NCBI GenBank assembly: GCA_900314655.1
Contig: OMWC01000037.1
Location: 1 to 34,655 of the forward strand
DNA: 34,655 bases
Direction: 5' to 3'
Source of the DNA: an uncultured Prevotellaceae bacterium
GTDB lineage: Bacteria > Bacteroidota > Bacteroidia > Bacteroidales > Bacteroidaceae
Shown: positions 1 through 6,948 of the stretch, one piece after another
Numbering within the stretch: position 1 is the first letter of the stretch
Layout of the letters: each line of letters begins with the position of its first letter
The notes under the pieces: generated by a model
What the model was told of the DNA's origin: nothing
The model's input: only the letters and a program-made list of their open reading frames with translations
The model's database searches: none
Made by a program: the position numbers and the translations under genes

Positions 1-508
1 ACTCGTTGATACACTCCAAATCTTCACTATCTAATCCTGCCTCACGGGCAATACTTTCCCAACTGATAGAGTAGTCTCGGGCGGTGGAACGCCAGGCTAT
101 ATCGTGGGACTTTTCTTTTATCTCATCATACGAGAGTGAAGCATATTTCTCGATGGAATCAGAAAGTGCCTTCTGCTCGTTGAGGGATAATATATTGAGA
201 TTGGCATCTTGCAGTGGGCGGACATACATCCAGTTCTCAATCTGGAAGTATTGGCCAAGCCCTTCTGTGTCTGGCAGATAGGAGTCGCCACGTACCATCT
301 TCAACATGTCGTATATACGCGAGGGGACAGGACCGGCTTCCATGGCAATATATGTATCGCCTGTAATGGGACGGCCCCAGTCTGCCAAATGCTGACGTTC
401 GGCAAAGTAGATAATCTTGAAGATTTTATGAAAATCTTTCCGTTGAATGCGATTGGCTACATACAGCAGTGCATTCAAAGCCTTTGTCTTGTCGAATTGT
501 ACGTTCAT
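1..508 (-). CDS. Panacea/SocA-like antitoxin-type protein, 3' end cut by window edge
   Basis: An ATG at 508 opens a minus-strand frame of 169 codons that reaches the left edge without a stop. The translation begins MNVQFDKTKALNALLYVANR. The stretch FKIIYFAERQHL..WGRPITGDTYIAMEAGPVPS is the hallmark of the Panacea domain (formerly DUF4065, GepA/SocA-like). In known systems this domain belongs to antitoxins, paired with many unrelated toxins. A toxin partner would lie left of the window and cannot be seen. The gene has its own promoter-leader (629-734), the same one that precedes the ORF6N gene 0.8 kb away. The family assignment is strong; an antitoxin role is inferred from the family. Confidence 0.85.
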   Translation of the reverse strand, partial: MNVQFDKTKALNALLYVANRIQRKDFHKIFKIIYFAERQHLADWGRPITGDTYIAMEAGPVPSRIYDMLKMVRGDSYLPDTEGLGQYFQIENWMYVRPLQDANLNILSLNEQKALSDSIEKYASLSYDEIKEKSHDIAWRSTARDYSISWESIAREAGLDSEDLECINE

Positions 509-628
509 AACTTTTTTTATTTTCAACGAGAACCGGTACAGTAAAAAACTTCTAAATCTTAACCCTAACGATCATATTTGGGTGATAAGCGGTGGGTGAT
601 AGTGGATACCTATAACAGATGAATGAGA

Positions 629-734
629 ATACTCTAAATTCCCCTCACCTCATGTAAAACATTGAGACAAAGGTTATTACAAAAACCAGAGATGTAAAAA
701 CGCCAAAACTGGACATTTCTTGAGTGCAAAGATA
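629..734 (-). promoter_or_regulatory. Promoter and conserved leader of the Panacea gene
   Basis: On the minus strand a -7 element TATCTTTG (734-727) is followed 46 nt later by GTAATAACCTTT (680-669) and, after 23 nt, by AGGGGAATTTAGAGTAT (645-629). The same elements with identical spacings precede the ORF6N gene. No TTTG lies 19-20 bases upstream, where TTAACG-type repeat tail is found instead. From the last box to the ATG there are 120 nt, containing TTAACCCTAACG and GGTGATA-type repeat sequence. Confidence 0.6.
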
Positions 735-847
735 GGAAAAAAAACGATAACGTTAACCTTAACGATAACTTTTTTGAATACAAAATTCACAAAATCTTTT
801 ACCATAGCCATAGTGACAAATTAATGAAACACAAAGGTGGAAAACCA
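735..847. repeat. TTAACG/TTAACC tail and CAAAG arm before hairpin copy 1
   Basis: This stretch holds AACGATAACGTTAACCTTAACG-type hexamer tail (about 748-771), then an AT-rich segment, then the short ACACAAAGGTGGAAAACC arm that precedes hairpin copy 1. No gene is visible in it. Confidence 0.5.
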
Positions 848-976
848 CTTTTCTGTAAAGCATCCGTGCATTTTGCACGGCTGTGTCAAAAGCAATTCAT
901 CGTCATCCTGCAAGCAAGCTTGCGGCTGCCGATGAATTCCTTTCAACAGCCCTTCGGGCCTGCCTTTACAGAAAAG
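848..976 (+). repeat. Multi-hairpin repeat, copy 1 (type A)
   Basis: The 129-nt unit is bounded by the 13-nt inverted arms CTTTTCTGTAAAG and CTTTACAGAAAAG. Inside are three hairpins: CCGTGCA-TTT-TGCACGG; a middle hairpin GCAAGC-AA-GCTTGC enclosed by ATTCATCG/CGATGAAT; and GCCC-TTC-GGGC. Short open frames crossing it read the same peptides in every copy and are taken as spurious. Confidence 0.9.
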
Positions 977-1021
977 AAAAAACCGTAAAAAACCTTTGCG
1001 GCGACGTTTACTCTCTTCATA

Positions 1022-1267
1022 TCACTCATCGTCGTTCTCTTCAGGTAACATCTGGTGGCGATCGGCAGGGGGCAGATAGTCGGAGGCTTTTGTATTTCTT
1101 TCCATCTTTGGAGATACTGGCCTCAGTTGGTTACAGTTTGTAACCGACTTGTTACCTTCCTTTTGGTGGCAAGGAATAGTTCCTGTCACGGATTCAGATG
1201 TTGTATTAATCCTTGACTTAAACTGGTTAAATGGTGTAGTTGACGAACCAATGATCTTGTATCCTTC
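1022..1267 (-). pseudogene. Open 82-codon stretch without a start, possible gene remnant
   Basis: Downstream of the ORF6N gene the minus strand stays open from just after a TAA at 1270-1268 to a TGA at 1024-1022. It would read KIIGSSTTPFNQFKSR... and end in PPADRHQMLPEENDDE. There is no ATG near the beginning, only an internal GTG and a late ATG. The hydrophilic, acidic end looks like a protein C-terminus, but I recognise no family. It may be the tail of a decayed gene or chance. The rest of 977-1338 shows no other structure. Confidence 0.25.
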
Positions 1268-1338
1268 TTAAGAAGGTGTTTATCTCGTCAGCGGTTGAGT
1301 TGCAGCTGGAAATGAGGCGCTGCGGGACGGATTATTTG

Positions 1339-1941
1339 TCACTTCTTTGGCTCTTCTTTGCGTACGCGTTTTACTGTGTGCTTGATCTTGCCAATGAGGA
1401 AGTTTATTTCAAGCGAAGACTCGGTCTCGCTGGTTTGAAGGTCGGGCATTACGATGTCGGTGAGTACTTCACCGAAATGCCGCATCTTTGTCTGCTGCTT
1501 TGCCTTATCGGTCTCTTTGTGCAGATCTAACAGTTCTCGCTTAAGTTCACGAACTTTGGCGAAGGTCTCGATAATAGCCAGTGTAGCTGCTGTTGCCTTT
1601 GGAGACTTAAGGACAGTGGCAAGCATATACAGTCCTTTCTCGGTGAAGGCTTTATAGTTGTATTTTGAATGTCGTCCTTTTCCTGCTGACTGTTCTAAGG
1701 TCAAAAGTTTTGATCTTAGAAGAGTTGATTCCTCGTTTGTTAGCTCCACAACGTAGCCTTTGGGAAATTTCTGCGGATTATTCCTAACAGCCTGATTTAC
1801 TTCGCGTGTTTGTACACCGTACAACTCTGCAACATCGCGATCAAGAAGAACTTCCTGACCACGTATTACAACTATCTTATCTTCGACTTCTTTAAACGGG
1901 ATGAGGCCCGAAGTATCAGTCGTTTTTACTAAATCGGCCAT
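1339..1941 (-). CDS. ORF6N (KilA-N-type) domain DNA-binding protein
   Basis: A 200-aa protein. Residues about 18-105 match the ORF6N domain: VVIRGQEVLLDRDVAELYGV, then REVNQAVRNNPQKFPKGYVV and a LTxEE segment. ORF6N and KilA-N domains are common in phage regulators and in Bacteroidota genes lying in or beside mobile DNA. The second half (about 125-200) is charged and probably helical (ETFAKVRELKRELLDLHKETDKAKQQTK), ending in a basic tail KRVRKEEPKK. The gene stands alone, with its own promoter and long leader shared in design with the Panacea gene. Its role is probably transcriptional or nucleoid-related; the target is unknown. Confidence 0.85.
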   Translation of the reverse strand: MADLVKTTDTSGLIPFKEVEDKIVVIRGQEVLLDRDVAELYGVQTREVNQAVRNNPQKFPKGYVVELTNEESTLLRSKLLTLEQSAGKGRHSKYNYKAFTEKGLYMLATVLKSPKATAATLAIIETFAKVRELKRELLDLHKETDKAKQQTKMRHFGEVLTDIVMPDLQTSETESSLEINFLIGKIKHTVKRVRKEEPKK

Positions 1942-1984
1942 AGTGTATGTGTGTTAAAGATAACGTTTATACTAACCGATGTAC

Positions 1985-2114
1985 ATACTCTAAATTCCCC
2001 TTAAGTGGCGTAAATACTTGACTTAAAGGTTATTACGGGGATTGGGGATGTTTTAATGCCTAGAACGGTCATTTTCTATGGGCAAAGATAGGTAAAATTT
2101 GGGATAAAGGCAAA
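1985..2114 (-). promoter_or_regulatory. Promoter and conserved leader of the ORF6N gene
   Basis: A full Bacteroidota promoter on the minus strand: TTTG (2114-2111), 20 bases, TATCTTTG (2090-2083). At +46 follows GTAATAACCTTT (2036-2025) and 23 nt later AGGGGAATTTAGAGTAT (2001-1985), then 43 nt to the ATG. Between the two boxes CCTTTAAGT and ACTTAAGG can form a stem with one bulge. The arrangement is gap-free alignable with 629-734. Confidence 0.65.
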
Positions 2115-2156
2115 TTTTGGGTTAAAGTTTTGTGGTTAAGGGTTAAAGTTGGATGT

Positions 2157-2470
2157 TTGTGATAGTCCTTCGGACTAGAAATCTTTCAAATCTGTATAAA
2201 ATCTTACAGAATAAAGAAAGACACAAAGGCACAAAGATTTAACAAAAACCAGCAGAAAACCTCTTTTCTGTAAAGCATCCGTGCTTTGCACGTCTGTGTC
2301 TGCGTCTGTTCTTCCACTTTCTGCAAACGAGTTTGCATCCTGCGGAAGAGCATCCTCAGACAGCCCTGATGGGCCTGTCTTTACAGAAAAGAAAATACAT
2401 TGAAAACCGGATTCAACGTTAATGGTAACGTTAACGTTAACCTTAACCTTAACTTTATCCTTAATCTTTA
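2157..2470 (+). repeat. Composite repeat block around hairpin copy 2
   Basis: The block fills the gap between the ORF6N and HU-like genes. In order: TGATAGTCC-TTC-GGACT hairpin leader with AGAAATCT..CAAATCT (2161-2200), ACACAAAGGCACAAAGATTT arm (2221-2240), the hairpin core (2263-2391), ACATTGAAAACCGGATTCAACG, then TTAACG/TTAACC hexamers to about 2455. The same order recurs at 4960-5245. Confidence 0.75.
2263..2391 (+). repeat. Multi-hairpin repeat, copy 2 (type B)
   Basis: A 129-nt unit with perfect 13-nt outer arms. The middle hairpin is of the second type, GCAAAC-GA-GTTTGC enclosed by TCTTCC/GGAAGA. The last hairpin has stem GCCC/GGGC with loop TGAT. Confidence 0.9.
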
Positions 2471-2474
2471 ATCT

Positions 2475-2873
2475 TTAATCTTGGAACATGAACTTGATTT
2501 GGGCATTTTTTAGCATGGGGCGGGAGAGTTGCCAGGTGGTGGGGTCGCGGTGGGAGGTGGGGCGGAACTTGATGTGGAGGGCATGGATGTGACGGTGGGG
2601 GGAGAAGTCATGGGGTTTTTCTACGGAGTCGCTCTGGATGCCGATGTGGAAACTGCCGAGGTCGGGGATGGTGATTTCTTCGCCGTCCAGGAGGTGGTGG
2701 CGCATCACTTCGCATAGTTCGGTGAGGACGAGGATGACGTCGGAGGGTTTGGCGGTGCAGTTACGCGAGATTTCTTCGGCGAACTGTGCAAAGCCTACGC
2801 AGCCAGTCTTGCGGGAACGGGCGTAGTAGCGGTTGTCGGTCCGCTTCTTTTCAAGGGTACAAATGATTGCCAT
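2475..2873 (-). CDS. HU-like (HU-HIG) DNA-binding protein 1
   Basis: A 132-aa HU-family protein of the Bacteroidota HU-HIG type. The core FAEEISRNCTAKPSDVILVL, LTELCEVMRHHLLDGEEITI and PDLGSFHIGI corresponds to the HU helices and first strands. It aligns with the second HU-like protein of the window (RNCTVKKSDVKAVLTELPEV, LGSFKMGI). HU proteins bend and coat DNA; these lineage-specific paralogues often sit next to VirE-type genes. Here the gene follows the VirE gene on the same strand after 270 bases, so co-transcription from the promoter near 5320 is plausible. Confidence 0.85.
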   Translation of the reverse strand: MAIICTLEKKRTDNRYYARSRKTGCVGFAQFAEEISRNCTAKPSDVILVLTELCEVMRHHLLDGEEITIPDLGSFHIGIQSDSVEKPHDFSPHRHIHALHIKFRPTSHRDPTTWQLSRPMLKNAQIKFMFQD

Positions 2874-3143
2874 AATTGTTTCTTTGTCTTTTGGGTGGAT
2901 TTCAGTTTCACCAGTATCATTTTCTGCAACTTGTTGATTATCATTTTGTTGAAGGTGATACTGATTTTGGATTCAATTTCACTTTTGTTTGTAGAGTGAT
3001 TAGGGTCTAATCACTATGTGAATGAATATCTATTGGGGTGGGTTTCCTTTCTCTGGGAGGGAGTGATTGTGCAGTTTCACTTGTATTGTGGTGATTGTGA
3101 GGGTGTTATGTGCGAGTGAAAGTGTGATACTGATTTTGGGAAC
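2874..3143 (-). other. VirE-HU intergenic region with GTGAT-rich repeats
   Basis: The spacer holds no clear gene. It has a 16-nt direct repeat, GTGATACTGATTTTGG at 2957-2972 and 3124-3139 (reading as CCAAAATCAGTATCAC in the transcript), a perfect hairpin AGTGATTAG-GGT-CTAATCACT (2995-3015), and a degenerate GGGTGGG/GGGAGGG palindrome (about 3036-3064). Several further GTGA/TCAC words give it a dense, non-random look. The DUF4248 gene often seen here in related loci is absent. Confidence 0.5.
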
Positions 3144-4895
3144 TTAGAGGGTGGGGGCCTTGAACCTTACTTTATACAGGTTGCATGTATTGGTATGTTT
3201 GGTTTCGACGTGCAGGGCTTTCAGGCTGCGGCCCATCTCGCGGAAGATGTTGCCCGTGGGCTTGTATTTGGGGAAGTTTTTCTGTATTTGCTTCAGGATC
3301 TCCGTCAATGACAGCCATTCGCCCTGTTCGTCATCAGGAAGAATCATGGAGGCGAGCATCTGCTGGATGCCACTGACTTCGTAGAATCGTTCGTTCTGTT
3401 CCATCAGGCGGGTGGTTTCGGCCTTGCTGAGCCAGTAGCGGCGGCCGTGACGGAGTTCATCGCGGAGCTGGGCATAGACCTGACTGTAATCGACGGGGGT
3501 GAGGAAATCAATGGGACCGGTGACGTTGACGCAGAGGTAGCGGCGGGAACCGGTGGGATCTACCAGTGGACGGCTGTTGTTGGTGGTGGCGATGAAGGAG
3601 GCAAAACGGCGGCGCTGTTCCATGTGGGCGGCGAAGGGGAGACGCATATCCACCTCGTTCTGGGAGATGAGGAACTTCAGCAAGGGATGCTGACTGCTGC
3701 TGTATTTGTCGAATTCATCGATGTTGATCAGGGCGCGGGAGGAGAGGGCGAGGGCTAACGTGGTCTCGCTCTTCAGGTTCAGGTTCTCGGCATAATAGGG
3801 ACGGAGCTCGGGAGGAAGTAGGATACGGCAGAAACTGGTCTTGCCGGAACCTTGGAATCCGGTGAGCAGGGGCACCAAGGCATTGCCGTGTTCGCGGTCG
3901 ATACCCTGCCAACAGGCGACCATCGCGAGCATCCACGTATGGAAATAGTCGGGCCAATGGGGTGTGTCGGTGGGGATGCGCTGGGCCAATGGGGTGAGGC
4001 GGTCTTGTCCATCCCAAGAAGGCTGTTGGTTGAGATAGTCGCGAACGGGGTTATACTGTCGGATCTCGCGGGAGTTGATATAACGGTCGAGGTCACGATC
4101 CCAGGAGGGAAGTCCGGCTTCGAGGGCTCGGATGGTCATCGTGTTCTGGTCTTCCTTGGCTAACGGACGGAACGGATCACTGGGGATATCCCGATGGCGG
4201 AACTCGGCCTGACGGGTGAGTTCGTTGAGGCGTAGCTCGTAGTGGGAGTCCATGAAATGGCGCGTCTGCCACATAAGCAGCATGTTCTGACTCACTTTCT
4301 TCAGGGGGCGTTCCTTCCGTCGGGACATCTCGCGGTAGGTATCGGCAAAGGAACGGGAGGCCGACGGGTTCACATAGCAGCCGGGATCATGACTCAACGA
4401 ACAGAGGGCGGTGGGGGATTCCCGCATCTCCACCTCCATGTCGAGCTGTGCCTGATAGAAAACCTGTCCGCCATGGCAGGGGGCGGCACTGACGATACAT
4501 ACGGAAAGGCCGTCGTAGCCGACAAAGGCCAGGAGTGTTTGGGGGAGTTCGGCGGCAAGGTCGCGTAGGCGGCAGGCTTCGTCCCTGGTTTCCAGACGGT
4601 TGATTTCCAGCAGGGTCACTTCGTTGCGACGGAGGATCTCGGGCTGGAAATGGGATGCCGACGTGTAGTCGTTGTGGCGGCTTTTCTTCAGGATGCCGCC
4701 GAAGCAGAGGGCTGGCAGCATAGGGTTGACATGCGGCAGTTGGGTGTTGCCGTATGTGGGGATGGCATACAGGTCGCGGAAGGGTTCTACCCAGCGACGG
4801 GATTCTTCACTGCGGATGAGGGTGGCGATGTCGCGGACGCTCATCCAGGAGGTTGTAATTTTACCTCGGGAGGGTTTTAATAATGTTATTTTCAT
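3144..4895 (-). CDS. VirE/VapE-family P-loop ATPase with BT4734-like N-terminus
   Basis: A 583-aa protein. The first part (about 1-200) resembles the BT4734-like/VirE N-terminal domain: PHVNPMLPALCFGG followed by a nucleic-acid-processing-like fold. The C-terminal part is the virulence-associated E domain, with the typical lead-in NPVRDYLNQQPSWDGQDRL. Its Walker A is GFQGSGKTS near residue 345, Walker B ALINIDEFD near 390, and a sensor-like FIATTNNS near 435. The family resembles primase-associated helicases of phages and mobile elements. No primase catalytic motif was recognised in the N-terminus. It is followed by the HU-like gene; the leader to the promoter at 5317-5324 is about 420 nt and runs antisense through hairpin copy 3. 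Confidence 0.85.
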   Translation of the reverse strand: MKITLLKPSRGKITTSWMSVRDIATLIRSEESRRWVEPFRDLYAIPTYGNTQLPHVNPMLPALCFGGILKKSRHNDYTSASHFQPEILRRNEVTLLEINRLETRDEACRLRDLAAELPQTLLAFVGYDGLSVCIVSAAPCHGGQVFYQAQLDMEVEMRESPTALCSLSHDPGCYVNPSASRSFADTYREMSRRKERPLKKVSQNMLLMWQTRHFMDSHYELRLNELTRQAEFRHRDIPSDPFRPLAKEDQNTMTIRALEAGLPSWDRDLDRYINSREIRQYNPVRDYLNQQPSWDGQDRLTPLAQRIPTDTPHWPDYFHTWMLAMVACWQGIDREHGNALVPLLTGFQGSGKTSFCRILLPPELRPYYAENLNLKSETTLALALSSRALINIDEFDKYSSSQHPLLKFLISQNEVDMRLPFAAHMEQRRRFASFIATTNNSRPLVDPTGSRRYLCVNVTGPIDFLTPVDYSQVYAQLRDELRHGRRYWLSKAETTRLMEQNERFYEVSGIQQMLASMILPDDEQGEWLSLTEILKQIQKNFPKYKPTGNIFREMGRSLKALHVETKHTNTCNLYKVRFKAPTL

Positions 4896-4899
4896 AGTA

Positions 4900-5310
4900 A
4901 TAATGGAGACCCTCTATATCCCCCTTAGAAGGGGGACTTGCTGAGGGGAGTTTTTACTGATAGTCCTAAAGGACTAGAAATCTGACAAATCTGAACAAAA
5001 TTATTAATGATGACAAATTATATAACTAAACACAAAGATACAAAGGCACGAAGAATTAACAAAAACCAGCGGAAAACCTCTTTTCTGTAAAGCATCCGTG
5101 CTTGCACGGCTGTGTCTGCGCCTGTTCTTCCACTTTCTGCAAACGAGTTTGCATCCTGCGGAAGAGCATCCTCAGACAGCCTTTCAGGCCTGTCTTTACA
5201 GAAAAGTAAAAACAGTATTCGGGTGATAGGTGTTAGGTGATGGGTGTTGGACTCCCTCCCTAAACAGGGAGGGGCGGGGTGGGTCTCGAATTGGGGTGGG
5301 TCTCTCTTTA
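4900..5310 (+). repeat. Composite repeat block around hairpin copy 3
   Basis: The gap upstream of the VirE gene contains a GAGACCCTC..CCCCCTTAGAAGGGGG palindrome (4906-4942), AGTCCT-AA-AGGACT (4963-4976, differing in bases but not in pairing from the TTC-loop version at 2164-2176), a CAAAG arm (5029-5050), hairpin copy 3, a GGTGATAGGTGTTAGGTGATGG segment (5221-5247), and a CTCCCTCCCTAAACAGGGAGGG palindrome ending in GGGTGGGTCTC. Confidence 0.75.
5080..5206 (+). repeat. Multi-hairpin repeat, copy 3 (type B)
   Basis: A 127-nt unit with both 13-nt arms intact. The first hairpin has a two-base loop (CCGTGC-TT-GCACGG). The last is GCCT-TTC-AGGC, a paired change relative to GCCC/GGGC in copies 1, 4 and 5. 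Confidence 0.9.
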
Positions 5311-5316
5311 GTTGTG

Positions 5317-5351
5317 CAAAGATACGGGGAGGATGTTCACGGAGAGTGAAC
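5317..5351 (-). promoter_or_regulatory. Operator and promoter facing the VirE-HU genes
   Basis: Minus-strand -7 element TATCTTTG (5324-5317) lies 10 bases downstream of the perfect palindrome GTTCAC-GGAGA-GTGAAC (5335-5351). The palindrome occupies the place of the -33 element, which is missing. A mirror-image copy with the same spacing lies on the other side of the WYL gene. The WYL protein is the obvious candidate to bind it. Confidence 0.65.
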
Positions 5352-5395
5352 GCGACGGAAAAATTTGTAGAAAAGAGAAATTTTGTTGATGAATG

Positions 5396-5426
5396 TTTGT
5401 TTTCAGAATCATTTGTAATACCTTTG
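5396..5426 (+). promoter_or_regulatory. Promoter of the WYL regulator gene
   Basis: TTTG (5396-5399), 19 bases, TACCTTTG (5419-5426) is a full consensus promoter ending 27 bases before the ATG at 5454. The left GTTCAC palindrome lies 44 bases upstream of its TTTG, close enough for autoregulation. Confidence 0.75.
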
Positions 5427-5453
5427 CACGGATATTAAAACAAGGAAAAGATT

Positions 5454-6332
5454 ATGAACCATAAGAATTATTCATTACGTGAGATGCTGTTCGACAAATG
5501 TCTGCAGAACGGACGGGCGATGACCAGCAGGGAGATGATGGACTACGCTAACCGATACCTGGAAGAGAACGGCTTCGATACGATCAGTTCGCGAACCACC
5601 TTTATGCGTACTATCTACTCGATGGAGGCTAACCATCATGTGAGAATCCACAGAGAACGGAGACACAACAAATGGTATTACTGGTATGAAGGGGGTATGT
5701 CGATCTTCAAGAATGACTATACCGTAGATGACTACCTGCGGTTGCAACGGCTGCTCGACGAGCAGAATGGGGCGGGTATCTCCTTCCTGATTCCCTTGCA
5801 GCAGGCGATCGAGCACCAGAAACCTTTGCTGTTGGACTATCATAAGTTTAACTGTGAGCATTCGCTGAAGCGCGTGGTGCATCCTTACCGCGTGAAATAC
5901 TTCCACGGACGGTGGTATCTGCTGGCCTGGAATACTCATCGCGAGCAGCTCTCTACCTTCGGGATGGACCGTATCGTGAATATAGAACGGTGTGAAGACG
6001 TGGCATACCGTAAGCCTGACAAAGCGGTGGAGACCTATTTTGATGATATGGTGGGCGTCACTCGGCGGCCGGGAGATGAGAAGGAAGAGGTGGTGCTGCG
6101 CGTCAAAAACCAGTTGGTGCCTTATCTGCGCTCCCGGAAAATCCACGAGTCGCAACAGTTTCTTCCCATCGACGACCGATATACTGAGGTACGTATGAAC
6201 CTTATTATAAACCCGGAACTGGTGCAGGAGCTGTTGCAATATGCAGGTGAGATGGCGGTGGTGAGTCCTGTGAGCCTCCGTGAGACGCTGAAAAATCGAT
6301 TCCGGGAAGCCTTGGAAATCAATGAGTTATAA
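5454..6332 (+). CDS. WYL-domain transcriptional regulator
   Basis: A 292-aa protein. Residues 1-80 form a winged-helix-like DNA-binding part (SLREMLFDKCLQNGRAMTSR, later RRHNKWYYW). The WYL domain spans about 100-190, with the name-giving W154-Y155-L156 in GRWYLLAW and the following STFGMDRI. A C-terminal extension typical of the family runs to 292 (VRMNLIINPELVQELLQYAG). WYL proteins sense ligands, often nucleotides or nucleic acids, and regulate DNA-damage or phage-defence loci (BrxR/CapW type). Two GTTCAC-N5-GTGRAC palindromes flank the gene at mirror positions, each next to an outward-facing promoter, so it probably controls VirE-HU on one side and the M15 peptidase group on the other. 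Confidence 0.9.
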   Translation: MNHKNYSLREMLFDKCLQNGRAMTSREMMDYANRYLEENGFDTISSRTTFMRTIYSMEANHHVRIHRERRHNKWYYWYEGGMSIFKNDYTVDDYLRLQRLLDEQNGAGISFLIPLQQAIEHQKPLLLDYHKFNCEHSLKRVVHPYRVKYFHGRWYLLAWNTHREQLSTFGMDRIVNIERCEDVAYRKPDKAVETYFDDMVGVTRRPGDEKEEVVLRVKNQLVPYLRSRKIHESQQFLPIDDRYTEVRMNLIINPELVQELLQYAGEMAVVSPVSLRETLKNRFREALEINEL

Positions 6333-6353
6333 ATTTGTTTTGAAAATATTTGG

Positions 6354-6392
6354 GCGCGTTCACTCTCCGTGGACGCGCTCGTTGTATCTTTG
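6354..6392 (+). promoter_or_regulatory. Operator and promoter facing the M15 peptidase gene
   Basis: The palindrome GCGC-GTTCAC-TCTCC-GTGGAC-GCGC (6354-6378) is followed by the -7 element TATCTTTG (6385-6392). The gap between the 17-nt core (6358-6374) and the -7 is 10 bases, exactly as in the left copy. No TTTG lies at -33. The downstream leader is about 550 nt and includes hairpin copy 4 in sense orientation. Confidence 0.65.
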
Positions 6393-6408
6393 CAAACGGA
6401 AAAAGGAA

Positions 6409-6944
6409 CATAACCCTAACGATAACGCTAACGATAACTATTTTAATGGAACACAAAGTCACAAAGATACGAAGATTTTTAGAACACGAAATGCACAAAA
6501 GACACGAAAATAACAAAAACCAACGGAAAACACTTTTCTGTAAAGCATCCGTGCTTGCACGGCTGTGTCTGCGTCTGTTCTTCCACTTTCTGCAAACGAG
6601 TTTGCATCCTGCGGAAGAGCATCCTCAGACAGCCCTTCGGGCCTGTCTTTACAGAAAAGTAAAAACATTGAAAACCGTTGTTTTAACCTTAACGTAAACT
6701 TGAAACTTGAATTTTCGTGCAAGTCGAATATAAAAGAAAACTTGTTTTCATTTTGTTGAGACGCCGCCGAAAATCACGAATGAAATTCGTAAACTTGTAA
6801 CTTGTAACTGATATTATATATAACAATAATTACTAAAACTAAATGACCGACCCTGCCCGGCTGAAATTGTTCAGTAAGTCCCCCTCTTCAGGGGGATTTA
6901 GAGGGTCTCTCTTATTCAGGGGGATTTAGAGGGTCTCCTTTCTT
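6409..6944 (+). repeat. Composite repeat block around hairpin copy 4
   Basis: This gap between the WYL and M15 genes has CCTAACGATAACGCTAACG tail (6413-6438), two CAAAG/CACAAAAG arms (6449-6510), hairpin copy 4, ACCTTAACGTAAACTTGAAACTTGAA (6685-6711), AACTTGTAACTTGTAACTG (6793-6811), and two tandem palindromic units of the GGGGGATTTAGAGGGTCTC type (6878-6908 and 6914-6938) directly before the M15 gene. No gene is visible. Confidence 0.7.
6533..6659 (+). repeat. Multi-hairpin repeat, copy 4 (type B)
   Basis: A 127-nt unit with both arms intact, nearly identical to copy 3 apart from the last hairpin (GCCC-TTC-GGGC). Confidence 0.9.
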
Positions 6945-6948
6945 AAAA

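Noticed and set aside
3144..4895. Complete transposase or integrase near the VirE gene
   Set aside because: No DDE or tyrosine recombinase motif was found anywhere in the window, so an active integrative element cannot be claimed.
5475..6239. 254-codon antisense frame over the WYL gene
   Set aside because: It is a shadow of the WYL coding sequence; no domain, no promoter, and codon pattern fits the other strand.
6350..6759. Small plus-strand and minus-strand open frames across hairpin copy 4
   Set aside because: The same peptides (for example LRACLYRKVKTLKT) appear wherever the repeat occurs; they are translations of a structured repeat, not genes.
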